Part shown: piece by piece, positions 51,838-61,124 of the stretch
Numbering within the stretch: the first letter of the stretch is position 1
Layout of the letters: each line of letters begins with the position of its first letter
Assembly (NCBI RefSeq): GCF_965232525.1
Contig: NZ_OZ246980.1
Coordinates: forward strand, 2,170,001-2,234,000
Length of the DNA: 64,000 bases
Direction of reading: 5' to 3'
Source of the DNA: Bauldia sp965232525
GTDB lineage: Bacteria; Pseudomonadota; Alphaproteobacteria; Rhizobiales; Kaistiaceae
Position numbers and translations under genes: made by a program
The notes under the pieces: generated by a model
Seen by the model: only the letters and a program-made list of their open reading frames with translations
Told to the model about the DNA's origin: nothing
Databases searched by the model: none

Positions 51838-53490
51838 ATGGCGCGCCAGTTCATCTATCACATGCAGGGCCTCACCAAGACCTATGGTGGCGGCAAGAAG
51901 GTCCTCGAAAACATCAACCTGTCGTTCTATCCGGACGCCAAGATCGGCGTTCTCGGCCCCAACGGCTCGGGCAAGTCGACGCTGCTCCGGATCATGGCGG
52001 GGCTCGACAAGGAGTTTAACGGCGAGGCCTGGCTCGCCGAGGGCGCCACCGTCGGCTACCTGGCCCAAGAGCCGGAACTCGACGAGGAGAAGGACGTGCT
52101 CGGCAACGTCATGGAAGGCGTCGCCGCCAAGCAGGCGATCCTCGACCGCTATAACGAACTGATGATGAACTACTCCGACGAAACGGCGGAGGAGGGGGCC
52201 AAGCTTCAGGACGAAATCGACGCCCAGAACCTGTGGGACCTGGACAGCCAGGTGGAGCAGGCGATGGACGCGCTCGGCTGCCCGCCCAACGATGCCGACG
52301 TCACCAAGCTCTCCGGCGGTGAGCGGCGGCGGGTGGCGCTGTGCAAGCTGCTTTTGTCGGCGCCGGACCTGATCCTGCTGGACGAGCCGACCAACCATCT
52401 CGACGCGGAGTCGGTGGCGTGGCTGGAGAAGCACCTCCGCGAGTTTCCGGGCTCGGTGCTGATCGTCACCCATGACCGCTACTTCCTCGACAACGTCACC
52501 GGCTGGATCCTTGAGCTCGACCGCGGCCGCGGCATCCCCTACGAGGGCAACTACTCGGCCTATCTGGAAAAGAAGGCCAAGCGGCTGGAGCAGGAGGGCC
52601 GCGAGGAGGCCGCTCGTCAGCGGGCGCTCGACCGCGAGCGCGAGTGGATCGCCGCCAGCCCCCGCGCCCGGCAGGCGAAATCAAAGGCCCGGATTCGCGC
52701 CTATGACGAGTTGCTCAGGCGCAACGAGGAGCGCGCGCCCGGCACCGCCCAGATCATCATCCCGCCGGGTGAGCGGCTCGGCCAGACGGTGATCGAGGTC
52801 GACCATGTCTCCAAGGGCTACGGCGACCGGCTGCTGATCGACGACCTGTCGTTCAACCTGCCGCCCGGCGGCATCGTCGGGGTGATCGGCCCGAACGGCG
52901 TCGGCAAGACCACCCTGTTCCGCATGCTCACCGGGCAGGAGCAGCCGGACAACGGCGCGATCAAGCTCGGCGAGACCGTCCATCTCGGCTATGTCGACCA
53001 GAGCCGCGACGACCTCGACGGCAACAAGACCGTGTGGGAGGAGATTTCCGGCGGCAACGACGTCATCCGCCTTGGCAAGCGGGAGATGAACTCGCGCGCC
53101 TATGTCGGCGCCTTTAACTTCAAGGGCGGCGACCAGCAGCAGAAGGTCGGTTCGCTCTCCGGCGGCCAGCGTAACCGGGTCCACCTCGCCAAGCTGCTGA
53201 AGGAGGGCTCCAACGTGCTCCTCCTTGACGAGCCGACCAACGACCTCGACACCGAAACGTTGGCAGCACTGGAGGACGCGCTCGAGGACTACGCTGGCTG
53301 CGCCGTGGTGATCAGCCACGACCGCATGTTCCTCGACCGCCTCGCCACCCACATCCTATCGTTCGAGGGCGATAGTCACGTGGAGTGGTTCGAGGGCAAT
53401 TTTGCGGACTACGAGGCCGACAAGGTCCGCCGCCTCGGCCAGGACGCGGTCGACCATCGAAGGGTCAAGTACAAGCGGCTGACAAGGTAG
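51838..53490 (+). CDS. ettA: Energy-dependent translational throttle protein EttA (ABC-F)
   Basis: EttA binds the ribosomal E site and gates translation with ATP/ADP levels. The 550-aa protein has two ABC domains without TM segments. Walker A motifs are GPNGSGKST (about residue 40) and GPNGVGKTT (about 350), signatures are LSGGERRRVAL and LSGGQRNRVHL, and Walker B motifs are LILLDEPTNHLD and VLLLDEPTNDLD. The arm and linker regions sit between. The start MARQFIYHMQGLTKTYGGGKK is typical. A macro-domain gene follows nine bases later. Confidence 0.96.
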   Translation: MARQFIYHMQGLTKTYGGGKKVLENINLSFYPDAKIGVLGPNGSGKSTLLRIMAGLDKEFNGEAWLAEGATVGYLAQEPELDEEKDVLGNVMEGVAAKQAILDRYNELMMNYSDETAEEGAKLQDEIDAQNLWDLDSQVEQAMDALGCPPNDADVTKLSGGERRRVALCKLLLSAPDLILLDEPTNHLDAESVAWLEKHLREFPGSVLIVTHDRYFLDNVTGWILELDRGRGIPYEGNYSAYLEKKAKRLEQEGREEAARQRALDREREWIAASPRARQAKSKARIRAYDELLRRNEERAPGTAQIIIPPGERLGQTVIEVDHVSKGYGDRLLIDDLSFNLPPGGIVGVIGPNGVGKTTLFRMLTGQEQPDNGAIKLGETVHLGYVDQSRDDLDGNKTVWEEISGGNDVIRLGKREMNSRAYVGAFNFKGGDQQQKVGSLSGGQRNRVHLAKLLKEGSNVLLLDEPTNDLDTETLAALEDALEDYAGCAVVISHDRMFLDRLATHILSFEGDSHVEWFEGNFADYEADKVRRLGQDAVDHRRVKYKRLTR

Positions 53491-53498
53491 GGGTTACC

Positions 53499-53984
53499 GT
53501 GGCCATTACGTACGTAGTCGGTGACGCTACCAACCCAGTCGGCGAAGATCGCCGGATCATCGCTCATGTGTGCAACGACATTGGCGCATGGGGGGCAGGT
53601 TTTGTTGTTGCGATTTCGCGCCGCTGGAAAGAGCCCGAGAAGTGCTTTCGGGAGTGGTATCGGGGCAGGGACAGCAATAACTTCGAACTCGGCGCGATCC
53701 AGATCGTATCGGTGGCGGAGACTCTGTCGGTCGCGAATATGGTCGGCCAGCACGGAATTGCGCGCCGAGCGGACTCGCCTGGGAAGGAACCACCGGTGCG
53801 GTACAGCGCAATAACCAAATGCCTCTCCAGATTGGCGGACTACGCCCTGGCTGACGAAGCGAGTGTTCACATGCCGCGGATCGGCTGCGGCCTGGCAGGC
53901 GGCACTTGGGATCGCATCGAGCCGTTGATCATCAATAACTTGGTGCAGCGCGGTGTTGCGGTAACGGTCTATGACTTTGGGTAG
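53499..53984 (+). CDS. Macro-domain protein (TARG1-like ADP-ribose binder/hydrolase)
   Basis: The 161-aa protein is a single macro domain: YVVGDATNP at the N-terminus, IIAHVCNDIGAWGAGFVVAI as the ADP-ribose loop, and HMPRIGCGLAGGTWDRIEPLI near the C-terminus. The layout resembles the TARG1 / ALC1-type macro domains that remove ADP-ribose from glutamate or DNA, but the catalytic Lys is not certain. The start is GTG with an aggggt site upstream. It lies nine bases after ettA, so cotranscription is possible, though no toxin partner is visible. Confidence 0.82.
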   Translation: MAITYVVGDATNPVGEDRRIIAHVCNDIGAWGAGFVVAISRRWKEPEKCFREWYRGRDSNNFELGAIQIVSVAETLSVANMVGQHGIARRADSPGKEPPVRYSAITKCLSRLADYALADEASVHMPRIGCGLAGGTWDRIEPLIINNLVQRGVAVTVYDFG

Positions 53985-54351
53985 CCGAAAGTTACGGTCT
54001 GTCTTCCAAGTATAAATCAGGCTCCATCGCGAAAACGAGGACCGGACAGTCGCCGAGGATGCGCGGCTCCAACTTCTCGAAGTACGTGGTCGAAACGCCA
54101 TACGCTTCGGGGGCTTTCCAAGCTCCTTGTCCGTGCTCTTGGCCGTGGACAGGTAGCGGGGTTAGTGCCAGAGGAAAGCGCCGGCTCCTCCCGCGTGCCA
54201 GATCGCGCCACTTCCTGATGGTCGGGGCCGTGTTCCGCGGAGTCCGGCGACGTCAGCTCTGGACACAAATTCCAGATAACCGTTGTCGCGCAGCCTCTGG
54301 AGTTGGGCCGGCACAGGTCGGTTAATCGCGGGTGAATACAGGACCGGTCAA
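53985..54351. other. Gene-free spacer between macro-domain and AlkD-like genes
   Basis: I see no convincing gene. The two small frames here (54017-54268 minus, 54059-54325 plus) are Arg/Pro/Ser-rich with no recognisable domain. A promoter for the next gene is expected near its end. Confidence 0.55.
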
Positions 54352-55035
54352 ATGAACACCGCCACGACTGTTCTCACCTGGCTGAAGCGCGAGGGGAGCG
54401 CCAAGGGGCGGGCCGACATGACCCGCTACGCGATCCCCAACGACCGCGCCTTCGGCGTGGCGATGGGCGTGCTCAAGCAGGAGGCCAAGGCGATCGGGAC
54501 CGACCATGCGCTCGCCGCGTCGTTGTGGGAGACGGGCTGGTACGAGGCGCGGACGCTTGCTGTATTCGTCGACGATCCGGCGCTGGTAACGGCGGATCAG
54601 ATGGAGCGCTGGGTCGCCGATTTCGACAACTGGGCGATCTGTGACACTGCCTGTTTCAGCCTGTTCGACCGGACGGCTCATGCCTGGGACAAGGTCGATG
54701 CCTGGGCCGGCGCCGAGCCGGAGTTCGTCAAGCGCGCGGCGTTCGCGCTGATCTGGTCGCTGTCGGCCCACGACAAGGCCGCGCCCGACGCGCGGTTTCA
54801 GCATGCGCTGACGCTGATCGCGGGGGCCGCGGACGACGGCCGCAACTTCGTCAAGAAGGGCGTCGACATGGCGCTCCGGGCCGTCGGCAAGCGCAACCCT
54901 GCTCTCCACGCTGCGGCGCTCACCACAGCCCGAACGCTCGCCGAGTCCGACAACACGACCCGCCGATGGATCGGCCGCAAGGCCGTTCGTGAACTCGACA
55001 GCGACAAGGTGCGGGCGCGACTGGGCCCGAGATAA
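54352..55035 (+). CDS. DNA alkylation repair protein (AlkD-like HEAT repeat)
   Basis: The 227-aa protein begins MNTATTVLTWLKREGSAKGRADMTRYAIPNDRAFGVAM and contains ASLWETGWYEARTLAVFVDDP and WAICDTACFSLF. It also has the conserved FVKRAAFALIWSLSAHDK and RNFVKKGVDMALRAVGKRNP. These helical repeats are characteristic of the DNA-alkylation-repair family related to AlkD. A glycosylase role on alkylated bases would complement tag at 13855, but activity is not proven. It is monocistronic. Confidence 0.88.
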   Translation: MNTATTVLTWLKREGSAKGRADMTRYAIPNDRAFGVAMGVLKQEAKAIGTDHALAASLWETGWYEARTLAVFVDDPALVTADQMERWVADFDNWAICDTACFSLFDRTAHAWDKVDAWAGAEPEFVKRAAFALIWSLSAHDKAAPDARFQHALTLIAGAADDGRNFVKKGVDMALRAVGKRNPALHAAALTTARTLAESDNTTRRWIGRKAVRELDSDKVRARLGPR

Positions 55036-55184
55036 CGGCAGAGCGATCACCGCCGGTGGTGCTCAAAACCGTCATCGTCGCGTCACCGATCTGTCAGCGA
55101 ACGGTGACCGCGCCGTCATTGCCTCCGTGTTTGCTTCACCTTCGCCGCCCGTCTGGCTGGCGTCTGATCGCCATGGAGGTCTTC

Positions 55185-56423
55185 GTGAAACACTCGTTGC
55201 TCGGCGCGGTTTCCGCCGCCCTTGTTGTGTCGTTTGCCGCCGTCGAGTTCGCGATCGCGGCCGAGAACGATCCGAGCGTTCAGCTCGGTCCGCGACCATT
55301 CTATCTCGTCGATCTGATGGAAGAGGGCGAGATGAAGGAGGCGCTGAAGCAATGCGCGGCGGGCCCGTTCTTCAAGACCGATTTCTCGATCGGCCATCGC
55401 GGCGCGCCGATGCAGTTTCCAGAGCACACGGTGGAATCCTACACGGCCGCCGCGCGGATGGGTGCCGGCATTCTCGAGTGCGACGTGACCTTCACCAAGG
55501 ACCGTGAACTGGTCTGCCGCCATTCCCAGTGCGACCTGCACACCACCACCAACATCCTCGCCACCGACCTTGCCAACAAGTGCTCGGTGCCGTTCAGCGC
55601 GGCCGATACCGCCACCGGCAAGAAGGCCGAGGCGAAGTGCTGCACCAGCGACATTACGCTCGCGGAGTTCCGGACGCTGAAGGGCAAGATGGACGCCGCC
55701 AACGCGGATGCGACAACCGTCGAGGAATACCTTGACGGCACCGCCGGCTGGCGCACCGATCTCTACGCCAGCACCGGCACGCTGATGACCCACAAGGAGA
55801 GCATCGATCTCTTCAAGAGCCTCGGTGCCAAGTTTACGCCCGAACTCAAGACGCCGAGCGTCGAAATGCCGTTCGAGGGCGGCTACACCCAGCAGGACTA
55901 CGCCCAGCAGCTCATCGATGAATACAGGCAAGCCGGCGTACCTGCCTCCGACGTTTACGCTCAGTCGTTCAATCTGGAGGACGTGCTCTATTGGATCGCC
56001 AACGATCCGGACTTCGGCGAACAGGCGGTCTATCTCGACGATCGCTACAACATCGACAGCTTCGACCACACCGATCCGGCTACCTGGGACCAGAGCATGC
56101 AGGCGCTGGCCGACCAGGACGTGAAGATCATCGCTCCGCCGATGTGGATGCTGGTCGCGGTGGAGGACGGCAAGATCGTGCCGTCGGTCTATGCCAAGGA
56201 AGCCAAGGCGGCCGGCCTCGACATAATCACCTGGACGCTCGAGCGCTCCGGTACGCTGACCGACGGCGGCGGCTGGTATTATCAGACCGTCGCGGAGGTG
56301 ACCGATTCCAGCGGCGATACCTACGCCAAGCTCCACGTCCTGGCACAGGACGTCGGCGTCCTCGGTGTCTTCACCGACTGGCCGGCAACGGTGACGTACT
56401 ACGCCAACTGCATGGGTCTCTGA
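55185..56423 (+). CDS. Exported glycerophosphodiester phosphodiesterase
   Basis: This enzyme would hydrolyse glycerophosphodiesters in the periplasm to glycerol-3-phosphate. It shows the GDPD motifs SIGHRGAPMQFPEHTVESY, GAGILECDVTFTKDRELVCRHS and TPELKTPS. A large insertion with paired cysteines (CDLHTTTN, CSVPFS, CCTSD) is typical of the PlcC/ugpQ-like exported group. I take GTG at 55185, which has GGAGG five bases upstream and yields a signal peptide beginning (M)KHSLLGAVSAALVVSFA; an ATG at 55173 is possible. The product is about 412 aa and is followed by a hairpin terminator. Confidence 0.9.
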   Translation: MKHSLLGAVSAALVVSFAAVEFAIAAENDPSVQLGPRPFYLVDLMEEGEMKEALKQCAAGPFFKTDFSIGHRGAPMQFPEHTVESYTAAARMGAGILECDVTFTKDRELVCRHSQCDLHTTTNILATDLANKCSVPFSAADTATGKKAEAKCCTSDITLAEFRTLKGKMDAANADATTVEEYLDGTAGWRTDLYASTGTLMTHKESIDLFKSLGAKFTPELKTPSVEMPFEGGYTQQDYAQQLIDEYRQAGVPASDVYAQSFNLEDVLYWIANDPDFGEQAVYLDDRYNIDSFDHTDPATWDQSMQALADQDVKIIAPPMWMLVAVEDGKIVPSVYAKEAKAAGLDIITWTLERSGTLTDGGGWYYQTVAEVTDSSGDTYAKLHVLAQDVGVLGVFTDWPATVTYYANCMGL

Positions 56424-56471
56424 AGCCTCTGTACCGGCCAGGCCTAGTCAGGCCCGGCGGTTGGCCACGAC

Positions 56472-56500
56472 AAACCCGTCGGCTTCGGTCGGCGGGTTTT
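56472..56500. terminator. Terminator after the glycerophosphodiesterase gene
   Basis: Arms aaacccg and cgggttt with an internal imperfect stem (tcgg..tcgg region) and a T-run on the plus strand (gggtttt), 48 bases after the stop. Confidence 0.7.
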
Positions 56501-56636
56501 CCACGTCGGCTCCGATCTCCGGGACAACCGCTGTGATGCGTGTCATCGCCACCGCGCCGCTTTGCCGTTTTGCTGCCGCGCGATACAACCATGATGGCAA
56601 TCCGCTCAGCCCGTTGGATTAACCAGGGAGTTCTCG

Positions 56637-57341
56637 ATGCGCCACGTTCCACTCATCATTGGTGCCGCATGCGCCGTCTTCGTTTCCAACGTCACCGCCC
56701 AAGCGCAACAGCCGGTCGCCTATAACACCGGCCCAAGCTTCGACTACGTGCAGCAGGCGGGTGGCATGACGTTCGACGGGCAGACGCTGACTCTCACCGA
56801 CATCGCCCCGGCGACCGTGTTCTTCACCGATCGGCCCTATCGGATGAGCGGACAGTTTTCCAACGCCGCGTTTGCCTCACTGTGGCGGGCGCCGAACGGG
56901 ACCTTCGCAGGCGACCCGCCGAACGCGGCTGTGTCCGTGCTCGGCGACACGGCCAATGCCCCGGCGATCGTCGAGTTGACTAGCGCCGAAGCAGACGGAT
57001 CATCGCTGCGCTATGACGTCACCGTTCTGTCGGGGATGTTGCCGGCGAGCGCGGACAACGTTGCGGTCTTCATCGACAAGGGGAAGTCGAAGCATCAAGC
57101 CGGCTACTACCCGCCGCCACCGCCGCCCGGGCCGTATTGCTATCACGCCCCGCAGGCGCCTGAGTGCCGGGCGTATTATCCTTATCCCTACTTCGCCAAC
57201 CACCCGGCGGCCGCTGCGGTCGCCGCCGATATCGCGGCAGCGGCCGGCTACACCTATCCGATCCCGGCAGGACCGATTCCGATGAACTGCCACATCAATC
57301 AGAACCACACGCGGATGATCTGTTCGACGCCGCTGCAGTAG
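56637..57341 (+). CDS. Exported protein of unknown function with Pro/Tyr-rich segment
   Basis: The 234-aa protein begins MRHVPLIIGAACAVFVSNVTAQA with a signal peptide cleaved after AQA. The mature domain contains GGMTFDGQTLTLTDIAPATVFFTDRPYRMSG, an 'outer-membrane barrel-like' sequence, and ends with a Pro-rich run (YYPPPPPPGPYCYH) and a Cys-containing tail. The block resembling VFFTDRP.R.SG recalls small periplasmic proteins of DUF-type families I cannot name. It converges with the next gene, seven bases away. Confidence 0.7.
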   Translation: MRHVPLIIGAACAVFVSNVTAQAQQPVAYNTGPSFDYVQQAGGMTFDGQTLTLTDIAPATVFFTDRPYRMSGQFSNAAFASLWRAPNGTFAGDPPNAAVSVLGDTANAPAIVELTSAEADGSSLRYDVTVLSGMLPASADNVAVFIDKGKSKHQAGYYPPPPPPGPYCYHAPQAPECRAYYPYPYFANHPAAAAVAADIAAAAGYTYPIPAGPIPMNCHINQNHTRMICSTPLQ

Positions 57342-57348
57342 TCGCTCG

Positions 57349-58707
57349 TCAGTTGGCGGCGGCTGGCTGCGCGTTGTCGACAAGGTCGGTAAGGCGATTC
57401 AGGGCATCCTTGTCCATTGGCGCCTTGTGATCCTCCCGACAAGCGAGATAGTTGCCGCCCTTGACCGTTTCTGAGTCCGTGTAAATGCCACCATCGTCGA
57501 GCTTCTCTACATAAGTTCCGACGATGAAGCCGAGCAGCGAGTCGTCCAGGTCGGGGCGCGGAGAAAGAATGCCCTCAAGATCGACGTAGTCGGGCATGCG
57601 GGTCAGGACCTTGTCGAACATGGTCAGATCGACGATGTGGTAGGCGCAGTTGCGGTGCTTGTTGTGCTTCTTGAGGAAGTAGGGGCGCTGCTTCAGCTGA
57701 TTGATCGAATAGTACAGCCAACTGCTCCGGATCGGCCTCCCGTCCTCATCCTTGGCCATGAAATCGATGAAGTTCGGCGCCCGTTCTGGTTCGGTGTTAC
57801 CGCTCGAATAGATCAGCTGATTGTAGCCTTCGACCGCTGCCTTCTCATACCGCTCGGCGTCCGGGCCAACGCCAAGTTCCGGCCGAAGCGCGTCGACGCG
57901 CTTAAGGCTGGTGGCCACGTCCAGCAGGTTCATCATCGCCTTGAAGTGCTTGTTGAGCGTGCCGCCCTTGCGCGGGTCGTCGCGGTTAATGCTGGTGACG
58001 CCGTGGAAAAAGGAACAATCCCGTTCCGCGTCCAGGTCGCACGGAATCCGCGTCCGCAATCCGTTGTCGGTTGACGGGTCGAGCACCACGTCGAGGACGG
58101 CTTTGCCGAGGGTGAGGAACTCCTCCGCGCGGGCAACATCCGGATCGGGTTGCTGCAGGATCTTCTCGCTGGCCGTGATGAAGAATAGTCCCAGCTCGAC
58201 CTGCGACATGGCGTTGTAGGCCAAGTCAAAATCGTTCGCGTAATAAACGCGATCGAACGTGTCGAACGCGATCACACCTTTGTCGTCGGTGATATCGGCC
58301 AGTCTCAACCTTGCTGAGTCGCCGACGGTGTAGAATCGGACCCGATCGTAGGCCAGCAAATAGAGAATCTGGTCGCGAGCGAAGGAGTAAACGGCCTCGT
58401 CGCCTGGATTGGCGAGACCCGCTTCGACCAGGTTCATCAGACAAGGCCAACTCTGGCGCCACGAGACGCGGCGCTTGTTGTGTAGCTCCATCAGCCCGAA
58501 CAATGTCCGCTCCTGAGCTGCGGCATAGGGCCGATAGGCGATGAGCTCTTCCCCGCAGCGATGATCTTTCGGCAGGTTCAGAACATCGACGTCCGCGCTG
58601 TTCGGGGCAGCCGCAGCGGGCGCACCAACCAAAAGGACTGCGGTCATCAGCGGGACGATTGCGAGGGTGTATCCTTTGCCCAAAAGGGTTCGAATTCGCG
58701 ACGCCAT
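57349..58707 (-). CDS. Exported protein of unknown function (about 452 aa)
   Basis: I do not recognise this family. The start MASRIRTLLGKGYTLAIVPLMTAVLLVGAPAAAA has a signal peptide ending near AAAAP. The rest is mainly helical: ERTLFGLMELHNKRRVSWRQSWPCLM, IPCDLDAERDCSFFHGVTSINRDDPRKGGTLNKHFKAMM, SSWLYYSINQLKQRP, and MPDYVDLEGILSPRPDLDDSL. An alpha/alpha-toroid type fold as in some glycan-active or epimerase-like proteins is conceivable. The two cysteine pairs may form disulfides. It stands alone between convergent and same-strand genes. Confidence 0.7.
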   Translation of the reverse strand: MASRIRTLLGKGYTLAIVPLMTAVLLVGAPAAAAPNSADVDVLNLPKDHRCGEELIAYRPYAAAQERTLFGLMELHNKRRVSWRQSWPCLMNLVEAGLANPGDEAVYSFARDQILYLLAYDRVRFYTVGDSARLRLADITDDKGVIAFDTFDRVYYANDFDLAYNAMSQVELGLFFITASEKILQQPDPDVARAEEFLTLGKAVLDVVLDPSTDNGLRTRIPCDLDAERDCSFFHGVTSINRDDPRKGGTLNKHFKAMMNLLDVATSLKRVDALRPELGVGPDAERYEKAAVEGYNQLIYSSGNTEPERAPNFIDFMAKDEDGRPIRSSWLYYSINQLKQRPYFLKKHNKHRNCAYHIVDLTMFDKVLTRMPDYVDLEGILSPRPDLDDSLLGFIVGTYVEKLDDGGIYTDSETVKGGNYLACREDHKAPMDKDALNRLTDLVDNAQPAAAN

Positions 58708-58871
58708 AGTTTCCTTCACTGCCTCCGATAAATCGACTGTCTGCCCTCGTGCGAGAGCCCCCACCGCCGCGTCGTGTCGCCGCCACACATCCGACCCGCG
58801 ACAATTCAACAACCGTTTCGCGTGAGCCTTGTCAAGCAAGCCGATTGACGCTCCGTCCGATCGGGTACCGG

Positions 58872-61124
58872 TCAGTCGGCGAGCAGGCGGACCAGCTGGT
58901 TGGTCCCGGCGAGGCGGTCGCCGAGCATGCGCGCCATGCCACGATGGAAGGCGACGGCGGTCTTGGGATCGGTGTCGCACAGTCGGTCAAGCGCGTCGGC
59001 TGACAGACGCCAGGCGACCAGCGGAGACCGGGCGATCACGGACGCGGACCGTTTTCGGCCGAGATAGAAGGCGAGTTCGCCAACGATAGACCCGCGGCCG
59101 ACGGTGGCGACCCGGATCGATTTGTCGTTGCTCCCGTTACCGAGTTCGACCGACGCCCGTCCGGTTTCCAAGAAAAAGATATCAGGCGACGGGGCACCTT
59201 CCTCGATCAATGCCGAACCGGCCTCGAGGTAGATGGGTTCGAGATAGGGGAGGATCGACTCGGCAACCTGACGATCGCCCACCACGTCCGTGACGAGGTC
59301 CGCGACGGGGACGATTGTAGCGCTCGCGACCTGCGGCGCCACGGCGGCGATCAGGTGATCCTCGCACCATTCAAGCGCGTGATCGAGATCGCTCTCGAAG
59401 CGAACGTTTTCACTTTCCACTTCGACACCGCTGCGTCGCAGGGCGGTTTCGACCGCGTCGCTGGTGTCGCAGAAGACGAGGCTGAAGCCGCGAACGTCCG
59501 TTGCCTGAGCGAGCCGGGTAAAGGCGACGACTGTCGAGGAATCCAGGCCGGTCACCCGCTGGAAGTCGACGACGAGGAAACGGACCGGCTCATCGATCTG
59601 GTCGGCGATACGCCGCTCGATCCGCTTGCGCAGACGGTCGGCGGTGCCGAAGAACAAGAACCCCTGCAGCCGGACAATAAGAATCGCATCGCCCGCAGTC
59701 CGCAGAACGGCGCGGCGCGCTTCCGATGTCTCGTTGCTGCTCTGGTAATCCCGTCCGGTCATGATGTAGCGGACGATCTCGACACGCCCGTACTCGATCA
59801 CGAACAGGACGGCGGCAGCGATCAATCCGACCAGGATACCCCAGGCAAAGCTCACGCCGACGATAACGGCGAAGATCAGAATGATGACCCCGTATTCGAG
59901 CGGCGAGACGCGGTTGTAGGCGCGGCCGAGCCAGGCGACCAGCAGGGAGAGGCCGATCCATATCAGGAGACCACCCAGCAACGGCGTCGGAACGATCGAC
60001 AGGACGTCGTCGCCGAGGACCAGCGCGGCAACGCACAACGCCGAGACGATGAGGCCGACAATCGGCGAGCCGGCGCCAAGCCGGTTGGACAAGGCGGTGA
60101 GCGAAACGGACTGGAACCCCGGCATGCCGGCGCCGAGGCCGCCGGCCAGATTCTGCAGGCCAACGGACCTCAACTCGCGATCGAGGTCGACATCCCGACG
60201 GGCGTCGAGTTCGATGCCGGTGGCGTTCATCAGAACAGCGATCACGGTCAATACGGCGACCGTCGGCAAAGCGGCAGCTTGACCGGCTATAGCGCCCCAG
60301 TCGACCGACGCAATGTCGGAAAGTGCGATCGGCGGCCAGAGCGCGCCACCGTCAGCGACGGCGATCAGCCAGCCTGATGCCTGAAGCGCTTCCTGATCCA
60401 AACCGGCGACCAGTACGACACCGTTGAACAGGATTACCGCCGCAAGCGTGACCATTGGCAGGACAACCGCAACGGCATATCGATTTCGCAGCAGGAACGC
60501 GAGCGCGAGGAAGGCGAACGCCACCGCGAACATTGCCAGCCTGTGCGGGTCGAGCAGTGCGCCGACGTTGGCGAACGTGAGCCGTTCTCCCGCCACGACG
60601 CCGATGCCGCCGAGAAAGATCAGCCAGCCCGATCCTGCAAGAAAGCCCCCGATGACGGGGAAGGGGACAAAGCGAACAAATCGCCCAAGCCGCAAACCGC
60701 CAAGGAGCAGCGCGGTGCAACCGATGGCGATGGTGGCAAGGGCAACGCCGACGACAATGGTCGCCGCGGTATCAATGTCTGTCGCACTCGCGCTCGTTGC
60801 CGCGATGATCGCAGCCACCGGACCGGCGAGTGCTGTGATCGGGATGCCCTGCGCGATCGAAACGACGCCCGGGGTCGCGCTGGTCAGCGCCGCGATCGCG
60901 GCCATGACCGCCGTTGAGAACAACGCCATGCCGACGGCGGTCGGGACGAAGGACAGGGCTTCGCTGCCGACGAGCAGCATGCCGAAACCGATCGACTGAA
61001 CAATCGCCAGGAATCCGCAGATGGTTCCGGTGGAAAGATTCCACGCCAGCCCGGTGGCGCCGACACGATTGCCGGCTGCGGGCGATGAAGCGACCCCGCC
61101 GCGATTGTCTGATGCCATCGTCAA
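58872..61124 (-). CDS. SulP anion transporter with STAS and cyclic-nucleotide-binding domains (second of tandem pair)
   Basis: This 750-aa inner-membrane protein has a SulP/SLC26 transport domain (about residues 30-440, roughly 12-14 TM segments; SVGLQNLAGGLGAGMPGFQSVSLTALSNRLGAGSP). A STAS domain follows (about 500-580, FLVVDFQRVTGLDSSTVVAFTRL). The C-terminal domain (about 640-750) is a cNMP-binding fold with LIEEGAPSPDIFFLETGRASVEL and the phosphate-cassette-like GSIVGELAFYLGRKRSASVIA. SulP members move sulfate, bicarbonate or dicarboxylates; the substrate here is unknown. It overlaps its tandem paralogue by ATGA. Confidence 0.9.
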   Translation of the reverse strand: MTMASDNRGGVASSPAAGNRVGATGLAWNLSTGTICGFLAIVQSIGFGMLLVGSEALSFVPTAVGMALFSTAVMAAIAALTSATPGVVSIAQGIPITALAGPVAAIIAATSASATDIDTAATIVVGVALATIAIGCTALLLGGLRLGRFVRFVPFPVIGGFLAGSGWLIFLGGIGVVAGERLTFANVGALLDPHRLAMFAVAFAFLALAFLLRNRYAVAVVLPMVTLAAVILFNGVVLVAGLDQEALQASGWLIAVADGGALWPPIALSDIASVDWGAIAGQAAALPTVAVLTVIAVLMNATGIELDARRDVDLDRELRSVGLQNLAGGLGAGMPGFQSVSLTALSNRLGAGSPIVGLIVSALCVAALVLGDDVLSIVPTPLLGGLLIWIGLSLLVAWLGRAYNRVSPLEYGVIILIFAVIVGVSFAWGILVGLIAAAVLFVIEYGRVEIVRYIMTGRDYQSSNETSEARRAVLRTAGDAILIVRLQGFLFFGTADRLRKRIERRIADQIDEPVRFLVVDFQRVTGLDSSTVVAFTRLAQATDVRGFSLVFCDTSDAVETALRRSGVEVESENVRFESDLDHALEWCEDHLIAAVAPQVASATIVPVADLVTDVVGDRQVAESILPYLEPIYLEAGSALIEEGAPSPDIFFLETGRASVELGNGSNDKSIRVATVGRGSIVGELAFYLGRKRSASVIARSPLVAWRLSADALDRLCDTDPKTAVAFHRGMARMLGDRLAGTNQLVRLLAD

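Noticed and set aside
51640..52473. Upstream part of the long minus frame that contains the 100-aa small protein
   Set aside because: It lies antisense to ettA and has no similarity; only the downstream 100 residues look like a protein.
53985..54351. Two short opposing frames in the spacer before the AlkD-like gene
   Set aside because: No domain, Arg/Pro/Ser-rich, no ribosome site.
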